In this document: positions 1-8,496 of the stretch, in pieces | How the letters are laid out: each line of letters opens with the position of its first letter | Position numbering within the stretch: the first letter of the stretch is position 1 | Origin: Coxiella-like endosymbiont | GTDB lineage: Bacteria > Pseudomonadota > Gammaproteobacteria > Coxiellales > Coxiellaceae | Assembly: GCF_030643785.1 (NCBI RefSeq) | Contig: NZ_CP094378.1 | Coordinates: 62,001 to 126,000, forward strand | Length of the DNA: 64,000 bases | Direction of reading: 5' to 3' | Translations under genes and position numbers: made by a program | Notes under the pieces: generated by a model | Seen by the model: only the letters and a program-made list of their open reading frames with translations | What the model was told of the DNA's origin: nothing | Database searches by the model: none

Positions 1-1
1 A

Positions 2-448
2 GATTTTGACGCTATTTTTCTGGTTTCCAACCCTAGTCAGGTAAGACAAATTATTCCGTTGCTTCGCTTTTATTATGCAGGTGATGTTCCTATCTATGCA
101 ACTTCGGCCATTTACTCTCCCAGCGTAATTATCGACCACGATTTGGATGGAGTGATATTTGACGATATGCCTTGGGTTTTAGGTCCTGAACAATTGCCCT
201 TATCCCTTCAACAAACTCAGGAACGAATACGTACACTCTGGCCAAATTCCTATAATCAAAACTCTCGCCTCTATGCATTGGGAGTTGATGCCTATCAAAT
301 TTTGCCTAAGCTACGTAAAATGACTTTAATTTCTCAATACCATACCAATGGCGCCACCGGCGTCTTATATTTACTGCCTAATCAGCAAATTTATCGCCAG
401 CTCTTATGGGCAAAAATAATTAATGGCCAACCGTGCTTAATCAAATAA
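2..448 (+). CDS. lpoA: LpoA/LppC lipoprotein, C-terminal part (cut by window start)
   Basis: The reading frame is open from base 2, so the gene starts upstream; the leucine codon at 59 is internal, not a start. The residues FYYAGDVPIYATSAIYS near the start are typical of the C-terminal periplasmic-binding-like domain of LppC/LpoA. LpoA is an outer-membrane lipoprotein that activates the peptidoglycan synthase PBP1a. The following genes (yraN, gmhA/diaA, dolP) match the usual gammaproteobacterial order, which supports the call. About 148 residues are visible, ending at a TAA, with no lesion. The activator role is inferred from the family. Confidence 0.85.
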   Translation, partial: DFDAIFLVSNPSQVRQIIPLLRFYYAGDVPIYATSAIYSPSVIIDHDLDGVIFDDMPWVLGPEQLPLSLQQTQERIRTLWPNSYNQNSRLYALGVDAYQILPKLRKMTLISQYHTNGATGVLYLLPNQQIYRQLLWAKIINGQPCLIK

Positions 449-501
449 TAATTAAAAAACTCGGTTATCTGCTCGTTTTACTCCTGATAATTTTTAGAGC
501 T

Positions 502-856
502 ATGTTTTACTTAACTCAAAAATTGGTTTTAATGATGAGAAAATAGCTTGTCACTTTCTTAAAAAAACAAGGCTTAATTCTCATTGGAAAAAATTTTAGA
601 CATAAAATTGGAGAAATTGATTTAATTATGCCTCACCAATCAACTTTAGTTTAGTTTTTGTAGAAGTTCGCTACCATTATGCATCCCATTTTATGTGGAT
701 CCTTTGTAACTACTATTTCTTGCTACAAACGGCACCGACTTATTAAAACTTCTTTGTATTATCTACAAAACATCGGTTTACTGATAAGAGAGCTTGTCGC
801 TTTGATGTCATCGGCATTGTTAAGAACTACCCAAATTACGTGGATAAAAAATGCAA

Positions 857-873
<17 letters not shown>
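502..873 (+). pseudogene. yraN: YraN/UPF0102 endonuclease-like protein, decayed
   Basis: Fragments in different frames align in order with the UPF0102 (YraN) family: [19 protein letters not shown] then EIDLIM near 550-630, a piece resembling VEVRY near 660-680, then YKRHRLIKTSLYYLQ and WIKNAIEVEY at the end. Several stops and frameshifts separate the pieces, so no full product can be made. YraN is a restriction-endonuclease-fold protein of unknown role that normally lies between lpoA and gmhA/diaA, exactly where this remnant sits. The gene has decayed while both neighbours kept their coding sense. Confidence 0.8.
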
Positions 874-1514
<641 letters not shown>

Positions 1515-1553
1515 AAAATCTCTGCTTCGCATGATTTTGAGGAGTTATTAACG

Positions 1554-2143
1554 ATGAAAAAAATAATAATTTTATTAACACTTGTTTTTCTTCTTGTAGG
1601 CTGCGTTCCTGCTGCGTTAGTAGCAGGTGTTGCTAGTGCTACGCTCGCTGGGGCCGTGATCTATGATCAGCGAACTTATCGAACGATCAACCAGGATCAT
1701 AATGCCCGATCGATCATCCAATACCGCTTAGATAATGATCCTCTCTTAAATGATCCTCTCTTAAAAGGACAGTCTCATATTACCATTTCGGTATTCAATA
1801 ATATGGCGCTGCTCGTAGGACAAGCTAAAACATCCAAAATTCGCAATCGCGCTTATCAAATTGTAGAAAAAGCTTCACACATCCGACGAATTTATAACGA
1901 AATTACTATTGGAACCCCCTTTCTCCGGTACAACAAGCTGTCGATTCGTGGATCACTACTAAAATCCGAACGGCTATGTTAGGCAAGTCCGGTTTACACT
2001 CTTCTAATCTAAAAGTGGTTGCTGAGAATAAAGTGGTCTATTTGATGGGTATGGTCAGTCCCAAACAAGCGGCTATGGCAGCGGATGTTGCACGTCGAAT
2101 TTCAGGAGTGGAAAAAGTAGTCAAGGTCTTTGAATATGAATAA
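1554..2143 (+). CDS. dolP: BON-domain lipoprotein DolP (YraP), single-base frameshift
   Basis: The product opens with a signal peptide and the lipobox LLVGC, followed by two BON domains. DolP is an outer-membrane lipoprotein involved in envelope integrity. The first frame runs to 1982. The second BON domain (SWITTKIR to VEKVVKVFEYE) continues in another frame to a TAA at 2141-2143. One missing C in the C5 run at 1915-1919 explains the break; with it restored the protein is about 196 residues, close to E. coli DolP (191). A 15-bp in-frame tandem duplication at 1735-1764 gives the repeat NDPLLNDPLL in the first BON domain. By usual rules this would be called a pseudogene. Confidence 0.85.
1735..1764 (+). 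repeat. In-frame 15-bp tandem duplication inside dolP
   Basis: Two exact copies (1735-1749, 1750-1764) add five residues without breaking the frame. Confidence 0.95.
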
Positions 2144-2157
2144 TTATGTTGAGGTTA

Positions 2158-2832
2158 TTACAATCCAAAAAGAGAACGAATAAATTGAGAAAGGTGGATA
2201 ACGGGGGGTAAAAGTATTCGACCAAGTAATCCAAACACCAACAGGCCCAACAAAATCCAAATTCCATAAGGCTCTATTTTTGAATAGCTATAAGCTGCTT
2301 TAGGAGGCAAGATTGCAGAAACGATGCGACTTCCATCTAAAGGGGGAAGTGGAATTAAATTAAGAATCATCAATAACACGTTAATTAATATTCCAAAAAT
2401 ACCAGCGTTATAGAAAAAAACCGTGGCATTTCTTAAGATTGACTCTTCTGCTCCACTTCCTAAAGTGAGACTCGCCTTCGCAATAGCTGCCCATAATAAG
2501 GCCATAAGTAAATTAACGAGGGGCCCTCCAAACGCTACAAGAGCCATATCTCGGCGGGGTTTTCTTAAATTCTGCCAAGTAACAGGAACCGGTTTCGCCC
2601 AGCCAAAAGTAAAGGTAAATTTACTCAAAATGAGCATTAAAATAGGCAAAATAAGAGTTCCCAAATGGTCAATGTGTTTCACAGGATTAAGGGTAACCCG
2701 TCCCATCATAAGAGCGGTCTTATCGCCTAACTTGCTAGCTACCCAGCCATGAGCTGCTTCATGCAAAGTAATTGCAAACAATAAAGGTAAAATAATAACT
2801 GCGATGAGATGGATGATATCGCTATAATTCAT
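2158..2832 (-). CDS. Site-2 protease family (M50) intramembrane metalloprotease
   Basis: An intact 224-residue membrane protein with the zinc-protease motif HEAAHG at residues 24-29 and the second metal-ligand region NLIPLPPLDGSR near residues 158-169, both inside hydrophobic segments. This is the layout of the short M50B subfamily (YwhC-like) without a PDZ domain. Such proteases cut substrates within the membrane; the substrate is unknown here. The gene lies just downstream of the sspBA-rpsI-rplM genes on the same strand and convergent with dolP, with only about 14 bases between the two stop codons. The catalytic residues are all present, so activity is likely. Confidence 0.88.
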   Translation of the reverse strand: MNYSDIIHLIAVIILPLLFAITLHEAAHGWVASKLGDKTALMMGRVTLNPVKHIDHLGTLILPILMLILSKFTFTFGWAKPVPVTWQNLRKPRRDMALVAFGGPLVNLLMALLWAAIAKASLTLGSGAEESILRNATVFFYNAGIFGILINVLLMILNLIPLPPLDGSRIVSAILPPKAAYSYSKIEPYGIWILLGLLVFGLLGRILLPPVIHLSQFIRSLFGL

Positions 2833-2861
2833 AAGGCTAGTATACCAGAGAGTGTGAAAAA

Positions 2862-3283
2862 CTATTTAACAATTTTCAGATTTGGCCTTCCTCTTTTCAC
2901 TGGCGATTTTTGGCTTGAAGGGGAGAGTTTCCATCACCACTGCCGCCATCTTCTTCTTCGTTGAATACCATTCCCCGGCCATTTTCAAAGGCATAAATCG
3001 CTTTTATTGCTGAAATAGGAATAAAAATATGATGAGCAATTCCGGAAAAACGAGCATCAAATTCAACCGCGTCGTTACTCATTCGTAATCGGCCCACTGC
3101 TTGAGGCTCAATATTCAAAATTATTTTTCCATCTTCTACAAACCGTTCCGGAACTTCCACATTCGGCATCACGGCATCAACCATAATGTAGGGAGTCAAT
3201 TGATTATCAATAAGCCACTCATAAATAGCCCGTAATAAATAAGGGCGGCTAGAGGTCATTTTCACGGAAGGGCTAGAAATCAT
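2862..3283 (-). CDS. sspB: SspB, ClpXP adaptor; ClpX-docking tail displaced by a frameshift
   Basis: SspB binds ssrA-tagged proteins and hands them to ClpXP. The folded domain is intact (LLRAIYEWLIDNQLTPYIMV and following). The uninterrupted frame is 128 residues, stopping at 2897 with a foreign-looking end (LQAKNRQ). In the next frame the DNA encodes KRGRPNLKIVK followed by TAG at 2862-2864, a clear match to the conserved C-terminal ClpX-binding peptide of SspB. One base missing from the G4 run (+ strand) at 2930-2933 accounts for the displacement; restored length is about 140 residues. As written, the adaptor could bind substrates but not dock on ClpX. Its start overlaps the sspA end by 11 bases. 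Confidence 0.85.
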
Positions 3284-3905
3284 TTAGCTCTCTATATTCG
3301 CGTTCGGCTTCATTCAAACTGGCTTGAAAGGATTCTCGATCAAACAATCGATTTTCATAGTTAGCGATAGCTTTTGCCGAACGGGGTAATTGAATGCCTA
3401 AATAGCTTAATCGCCATAATAATGGCGACAACACACAATCCACTAATGTGAATTCATCATTCATAAAATAAGGTTTTTCTGCAAAAATCGGTTCCATCAG
3501 TACTAAATCTTTTTTGAGTGCCTCACCTTCAGCTTGCGCCTGTTTAGGAGAACCTTCTTCAATAGACTTTACTCGCTGGTATAAATCCCGCTCAATGCGA
3601 TACATTAATAAGCGACATTTTGCTCGAGCTACTGGATAAACAGGCAGCAAAGGAGGATGGGGAAAGCGTTCATCCAAATATTCCATGATGATGTGCGAAT
3701 TAAACAAGACTAAATCGCGATCTACCAGAGTGGACAAAGTACCATAGGGATTAAGTTCAGTCAAGTCTTCGCTTGGGTGATTAGCGTCAACGTTGATAAT
3801 GTCAACACTGACACCTTTTTCGGCCAACACAATCCGTACTTGGTGGCTATAAATGTCGGTAGGGCCTGAATAGAGCGTCATAATGGAACGCTTTAACATG
3901 ATCAT
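3273..3905 (-). CDS. sspA: Stringent starvation protein A
   Basis: An intact 210-residue protein with a glutathione-S-transferase fold: thioredoxin-like N-terminal half (MTLYSGPTDIYSHQVRIVLA), then EYLDERFPHPPLLPVYPVA, then the helical half with LVDCVLSPLLWRL. SspA is an RNA-polymerase-associated regulator that also acts as a co-activator in phage growth and acid stress. The order rplM-rpsI-sspA-sspB is the standard one. The start may be the annotated ATG or the next one two codons on (MLKRSIMTLY). No lesion seen. Confidence 0.93.
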   Translation of the reverse strand: MIMLKRSIMTLYSGPTDIYSHQVRIVLAEKGVSVDIINVDANHPSEDLTELNPYGTLSTLVDRDLVLFNSHIIMEYLDERFPHPPLLPVYPVARAKCRLLMYRIERDLYQRVKSIEEGSPKQAQAEGEALKKDLVLMEPIFAEKPYFMNDEFTLVDCVLSPLLWRLSYLGIQLPRSAKAIANYENRLFDRESFQASLNEAEREYRELNDF

Positions 3906-3926
3906 TGTTTACCTGTTATCCCAGGA

Positions 3927-4348
3927 TTATCGTTTGGAATATTGGGTACCTTTACGTGCCTTATGACGGCCCACTTTTTTACGCTCAACCATGCGAGGAT
4001 CTCGAGTGACAAATCCTGCTTTTCGCAATACGCTGCTGCGCCATGAACCACCCTTTCCACCTTCTTCGTCATAGTCTATTAAAGCTCGGGTAATCCCATG
4101 GCGAATCGCACCTGATTGGCCGCTATCGCCACCACCTTCAACGGTGGCATAGATATCAAATTGAGACTGAACATCAAGGCTCACTAAAGGTTGACGAACC
4201 ACCATGCGAGCGGTTTCTCGACCAAAGTATTCATCTAACTCTCTTCCATTCACCGTGATTTTTCCAGAACCTCTTCTCAAAAAATCCGCGCAGAAGCCGT
4301 TTTACGACGGCCCGTGCCTAAATTTTGCTTTTTTACCGCTCGTGCCAT
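3927..4348 (-). CDS. rpsI: Ribosomal protein S9, single-base frameshift near the N-terminus
   Basis: S9 contacts the P-site tRNA through its C-terminal tail (here GTQYSKR) and is part of every bacterial 30S subunit. Reading from the ATG at 4346-4348 gives [16 protein letters not shown] and onward to RIF, then TGA. The rest of S9 ([20 protein letters not shown] to the end) is in the next frame. Adding one base to the A6 run (+ strand) at 4279-4284 joins the two into about 140 residues. An essential gene cannot really be null, so this is either a sequence error or a gene rescued by transcript slippage. It follows rplM by 18 bases in the same operon. Confidence 0.9.
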
Positions 4349-4366
4349 AATCTTAAAAGACCTCTA

Positions 4367-4795
4367 TTATAAGTCAATCAATTCAGGTTGCTGCGCTTGA
4401 TGGAAATGCTGATCTCCCACATAAATTTTTAACTTACGGTACATTTCACGCCCTAAAGACCCTTTAGGTAGCATCCCTTTGACCGCTAATTCAAATACAC
4501 GTTCCGGATGCTTTGCCTGTAAGTCAGCAAAATTAATGGTTTTTATCCCGCCGGGATAGCCAGAATGATGATGATATTGCTTGTTTTCTAGTTTCTTGCC
4601 AGTTACACGAAGCTTATCGACGTTGATAACAACAATAAAATCACCTGTGTCAACATTAGGAGTGTATTCTGGTTTATGCTTACCTCGTAAGCGCATAGCA
4701 ATTTGGCTTGCCAAGCGCCCCAACGTTTTACCCTTCGCATCCACTAACAACCACTGCGGGCTAACGGTTTTTGCGTTTGCCATATAAGTCGCCAT
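4367..4795 (-). CDS. rplM: Ribosomal protein L13
   Basis: An intact 142-residue L13, an early-assembly protein of the 50S subunit. Family hallmarks include [16 protein letters not shown] near the start, [29 protein letters not shown] and [16 protein letters not shown]. The start at 4795 (MATYMANAK) gives the usual spacing to the first conserved strand; a second ATG four codons later is also possible. First gene of the rplM-rpsI-sspA-sspB group, preceded by a plausible promoter. Confidence 0.96.
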   Translation of the reverse strand: MATYMANAKTVSPQWLLVDAKGKTLGRLASQIAMRLRGKHKPEYTPNVDTGDFIVVINVDKLRVTGKKLENKQYHHHSGYPGGIKTINFADLQAKHPERVFELAVKGMLPKGSLGREMYRKLKIYVGDQHFHQAQQPELIDL

Positions 4796-4830
4796 AGATT
4801 TAGAATCCCCAACTCCAAGAAAAGGATAAT

Positions 4831-4859
4831 ATGATACGGTACGTTTTGTTGATATGCAA
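4831..4859 (-). promoter_or_regulatory. Putative sigma-70 promoter of rplM-rpsI
   Basis: On the minus strand, TTGCAT (4859-4854) and TATCAT (4836-4831) are separated by 17 bases, about 35 bases before the rplM start. The -10 matches five of six consensus bases; the -35 is weaker. Confidence 0.45.
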
Positions 4860-4874
4860 GCTCTCTGCCCCTAT

Positions 4875-4897
4875 AACCCCAGCGAACGCTTGGGGTT
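4875..4897. repeat. GC-rich inverted repeat upstream of rplM
   Basis: AACCCCAGCG and CGCTTGGGGTT form a stem of about 10 bp with one bulged base and a very short loop. No clear T-run follows on either strand, so a terminator is unlikely; it may be a leader-region hairpin or a decayed repeat. Confidence 0.4.
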
Positions 4898-5059
4898 TCG
4901 TGATTTTGGAGCGGGAACGCAAAAATACTCGCCGTAAACTGAGCAAAAGCAAAAACTTTCTAAAAACATATGCTTTTCAGCGAAACTATGTTATTTTTTC
5001 AGGTGGTTTTTTACTGACACATAACATGGACAACAACAATAAAAAAAGAGGGAATTCTT

Positions 5060-5563
5060 ATGCCAGTAAGAAAAAGCAAAATCTGATAAACGACGAACCA
5101 GAAGGAAGCACTAGGACATTAAAAACGCCTGCTCGATTCTGCAGGCCCCGATCCCGCGCCTCTAAACAAAGAAAAACATCGCGTCCCGGCACAGCAAAAA
5201 AGCAAATCTCCAGCCCAGCCTCAGCAATTCGCACATCCTATAATAAATCCCAATTAATGAATCCCAATTAATGTCTCACTTAGCAGAAGTAACCCTGCTA
5301 AGTAGAAAGGATGTAAGTGCTGTCTTAGAGGAACTTGCCAATGTTATGCATCGACATCTTCGCAAAGGTGGTATGCCGGTGAATTTACTCTTCTAGGCTC
5401 TTGGTAAAATGTGTAGTAAAACACAAACACGCCACTAAAGCCCACCCGCGGTCTCAATCCTTTCACCAGTAAAGAAATGACTTTTGACTTTCAAAGCCAA
5501 AAACCTGCCCACGACGTCATCAAACTCCGTCCTTTGAAACGATTGAAAGAAATAGTTAAGTAA
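5060..5563 (+). pseudogene. HU-like DNA-binding protein with basic N-terminal arm, decayed
   Basis: Starts at ATG 5060 after a good ribosome-binding site (AAAGAGGGA). The first half encodes a Lys/Pro/Gln-rich basic segment. The second half holds a recognisable HU/IHF-like fold: LAEVTLLSRKDVSAVLEEL at about 5280-5335, a beta-arm piece AGEFTLLG near 5375-5395, then NPFTSKEMTF and KLRPLKRLKEIVK up to TAA at 5561-5563. At least three frameshifts separate the pieces. The layout resembles histone-like proteins of intracellular bacteria in which a basic tail precedes an HU-type domain. The product would have been a nucleoid protein. The minus-strand frame opposite its end is only its shadow. Confidence 0.6.
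5246..5273 (+). repeat. 14-bp tandem duplication
   Basis: Two exact copies (5246-5259, 5260-5273) lie inside the HU-like remnant. Confidence 0.95.
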
Positions 5564-5762
5564 GTTTCGTTTACCTCTCTTTACCCAATGAGAGGGGTAT
5601 CCGTATTCCACAATAACCAGGCTAAGCCTCTTTTTATATGACAAAATAAAATGTCGTCTTCGTTGCCCGCGGTTCATTCACTGGATTCAATAAAGCTTTG
5701 GTCCACTTTAAACATTTAATTAAATTAAGCTTGATGTCTTAAAATTGATATCATATTGTTCC

Positions 5763-7519
5763 CATGAGGCAACCAGAATTCCTGATTCCTTTATTGATCG
5801 TTTTAGCCATTTAGTAGCTCAAGCAGGACCCCTCTTTTATTTCTCAAAGAAATAGGAGCAAGAGAAACTCGATGCAAGAATTGGTTGATGGAAATGGAGG
5901 TGCCTACCTAACTGCATTGATAAATTAGATCAATCAATTAAGAAACTGGAATTCGAGCGCGACGAACTCTTAACACACGAACTTTTTAAAGAAAGGATAA
6001 AAAAAGGAACAATGTCAAGAAAAAAATGTCTTGCCTAGAGCTAAAGCTTTCCATCCTAAAAGAAGAAAAAGAACTTCTGCTTAAGAACGAAGAAATCATT
6101 GCGGATTTATCAAAAAAAGTATCACCACTCACAGAACAATTAGAGAATAATAATTTGGGTTCTCGGGAAGAATCTATTATCCGAGACCAAGTAAAATATA
6201 CATGGATAACATTGACGAATTAACTACATCGCCAAAAACATAGATGTGCTTGCTAATATCCTTTCTTTTAATAGCGAGGCTGTGTCAGAAAACCCACCCG
6301 CCTCAACTAACCGACCTCTTGGGTAAGGAGCTCCGAAACTTTGCCGCCGAAAAATACATTAGAGACTATTGTCTTGCTTCAATAAATATTCTTAATGAGA
6401 AAACACACAGAGCGTTATTACAAGATCTTGTCAGAACGCCTTCTCCTCAAAAAATAAAAGAGGCTCTCAACAAATATGATTTGTTAAGAGAAATAGATTT
6501 TAAAACCGGCAATCATTATACGGACGAAGTTATAATCACCAATGATGCTGCGGACAGAATAAGGACTTTTGCTGCGCTTCGTTTATTTAGTCTCTCTATT
6601 TCTTCCCTTAAGGGTTTCTTAGATCCACAAAAACAAGCTCTTAAAATGCTAGCACAGGCCCGAAGATACTCAAGCAATAAAAGACGCTCTGAATAAAAAA
6701 ATTCCTTACTGGGAAATATTGATTTTTCAGGCCATTTGGAAGATTTACATATACTAACCGATGATCACGCTCAAACTATAAAGCAACTCAAACTATAAAG
6801 CAATTCGCTGCTTTAGAATTAATCCGACGTTTTCGATCCATTCGATGAAGAATTTAGAGAACAATCAAGGAGAGGCATTGCGCGAAATCGCTAATGCAAC
6901 TGATCCATTCGCGAAGCTCTTCATAATTACCGCAGTCATTTTGGTAGTATTCATTTTGTTGATGCGCTTCTTGATGAGGATAAGCTTCTAATTTCAAATG
7001 AGCATGCACTCAAATTAAAAGAACAAATAACAACAAAATATTGCGATTTAAATTCAATGAAGACTCAGCAATGGCATCTTTATCAGGCTAAAAACGCAAA
7101 GCTCTTTTTTTCCTACCAGTCTTGATGAGAGTTCCATTAAATTTGACAGTGTCACACTTCTTAAAAATGAATTTCAGGAAATAGTTGCAACCGTTTCTAA
7201 AACAGACCAGAAATCACTTCAGGTTAAAGATTCGACGCCAGGTAAATATGGCAATTACCAAGTAGAACTTCCCAATGAAGGAGGTACATTAACCCGACAA
7301 ATAGAAGATACGAAAGTGGATCTTAAACTTAAGGGGGTTAAGCCCCCCAATGATTTTCAAAAACGATGTGAATTTCTTGCATAAATAGCTAGTAGAGAAC
7401 TCAAATTAAGAAACGAAAATGAAATTAGATTAAGTGGTGTAATTCCCGATACCGATACCACAAGAAAAATCTATGAAGCTGCTTTAGCTAAGTTTGGGTT
7501 AAAATCCTTGATCCAGTAG
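5763..7519 (+). pseudogene. Long coiled-coil/repeat protein, heavily decayed; function unknown
   Basis: Open pieces in changing frames follow one another for about 1.75 kb on one strand. A heptad-like, Lys/Glu-rich segment (LSILKEEKELLLKNEEIIAD and following) lies at 6030-6170. A longer helical piece at 6244-6696 contains IKEALNKYDLLREIDF and ITNDAADRIRTFAALRLFSL. A similar pattern recurs at about 6725-6840 (TDDHAQTIKQFAALELIRRF), which suggests internal repeats. The end is ALAKFGLKSLIQ then TAG. I do not recognise the family. Coiled coils, repeats and position among Coxiella-like genes make a former Dot/Icm-type secreted effector conceivable, but no motif proves it. Stops and frameshifts are too many for a product. 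Confidence 0.5.
6770..6803 (+). repeat. 17-bp tandem duplication
   Basis: Two exact copies (6770-6786, 6787-6803) inside the long decayed gene. Confidence 0.95.
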
Positions 7520-7991
7520 CCAGAAGTTAGTCTGTCTTTTTCTAGATAAGATACAGGGAAAATTTAAAAAATCACTTGCATTCATGCTCGTGATCATCTC
7601 CGAGAGTCACTGAAAATAACAAGCGATTACGGCCCCACGTCGTGGCTGGATGTTGTGTTGTAACTGATCTTGCCTTGTACTCTTTCGATCGTTTAACGCG
7701 TTCGCGCTTTTTGCGTGCTTTCTCGTCATGTTCACACCCTTCTAGAGGGAATTCATCATCGAAGGCCCGCGCCGCCCGAGAGCCCCATTCACATCGCCCA
7801 TTCTGAACGCCACGCTATCCCCGATTTTGAGCCAGAAGAACCATTAATGATGGATGGTCCAGCCAGATTTAGCGGTAATAAATTCAGGCTCTCGAAAAGG
7901 TTCTACTTCACTCGTACTTTAATATCTGCAGAAAAGGACAGCGGTTTACTTAGGTAGAGGATTCCTTGGAACGTTAAAGGCCGTTCCCAAT
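7520..7991. other. Unassigned stretch, probably decayed coding DNA
   Basis: No recognisable gene. An 80-codon open frame at 7715-7957 (+) has no ribosome-binding site and no family features I know, and 7575-7660 reads as short protein-like pieces. Most likely the tail of a decayed gene ending at the terminator that follows. Confidence 0.4.
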
Positions 7992-8016
7992 CTCCATTTT
8001 CTAAATGGAGCTTTTT
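7992..8016 (+). terminator. Rho-independent terminator
   Basis: CTCCATTT-TCT-AAATGGAG forms an 8-bp stem with a 3-base loop, followed directly by CTTTTT. It reads on the plus strand after the decayed region. Confidence 0.65.
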
Positions 8017-8079
8017 AAGAGTCTACCGAACCTCATCGGAAAGTTCCTGCTTTTCTTTATGCTTTTCGTTATCTGCCAT

Positions 8080-8101
8080 CGCCTTCTCTGCGCCTTCTCT
8101 G
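8080..8101 (+). repeat. 11-bp tandem duplication
   Basis: CGCCTTCTCTG is present twice in a row in a non-coding stretch. Confidence 0.95.
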
Positions 8102-8173
8102 ATTTAACTGGGTTATTTATTGTACAAGAAAATGATGGTGGATGAAATGATGAGATCATCCGCGTTTTTTACT

Positions 8174-8239
8174 TGGATTACACCTCTGCGGCGCTAATAT
8201 AACGTAGGGTAGATTAGCGCGACCGGGGCGCGTAATCCA
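8174..8239. repeat. Nested palindromic element downstream of feoC
   Basis: Outer arms TGGATTAC (8174-8181) and GTAATCCA (8232-8239) enclose inner arms GCGCTAAT (8191-8198) and ATTAGCGC (8213-8220). The core includes GTAGGGTAGATTAGCGC. This resembles the dispersed palindromic elements with TAATCCACC ends seen in many bacterial genomes. It sits just past the feoC stop and could also end feo transcription. Confidence 0.6.
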
Positions 8240-8247
8240 CCAATCAA

Positions 8248-8496
8248 CTAAAACTGCTTTTCTATCCATTGATAGATTTCAGCAAACTGCGGCTGGCAAA
8301 GTTGACATTTCGTTCCACAACCGGCGAGTTTTCCTAGACGGCATATTTTTCCTTTCCGTATCCAGTGTTCTAACATACAGCGCATTATTTGAGGTTCTTT
8401 ACAAAAATGTAAAGACAGTTCTTGCAAATTAGCTATCTTTCGTTCTTTTAAAAAGGCTTTTAAGGATAAAAGCACGTTATGCCTCCCTCGCTTCAC
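8248..8496 (-). CDS. feoC: FeoC-like Fe-S winged-helix regulator
   Basis: An 82-residue protein with a winged-helix N-terminal half (LSLKAFLKERKIANLQELSL) and a cysteine cluster CGTKCQLC near residues 60-67, the layout of FeoC. FeoC is thought to protect FeoB from proteolysis or to sense iron or oxygen through its cluster. It overlaps the end of feoB by 20 bases, as last gene of feoABC. No lesion seen. Confidence 0.85.
   Translation of the reverse strand: MKRGRHNVLLSLKAFLKERKIANLQELSLHFCKEPQIMRCMLEHWIRKGKICRLGKLAGCGTKCQLCQPQFAEIYQWIEKQF

Noticed and set aside
5435-5677. Minus-strand 80-codon open frame
   Set aside because: It lies opposite the C-terminal half of the HU-like remnant, whose plus-strand sense (NPFTSKEMTF, KLRPLKRLKEIVK) is recognisable.
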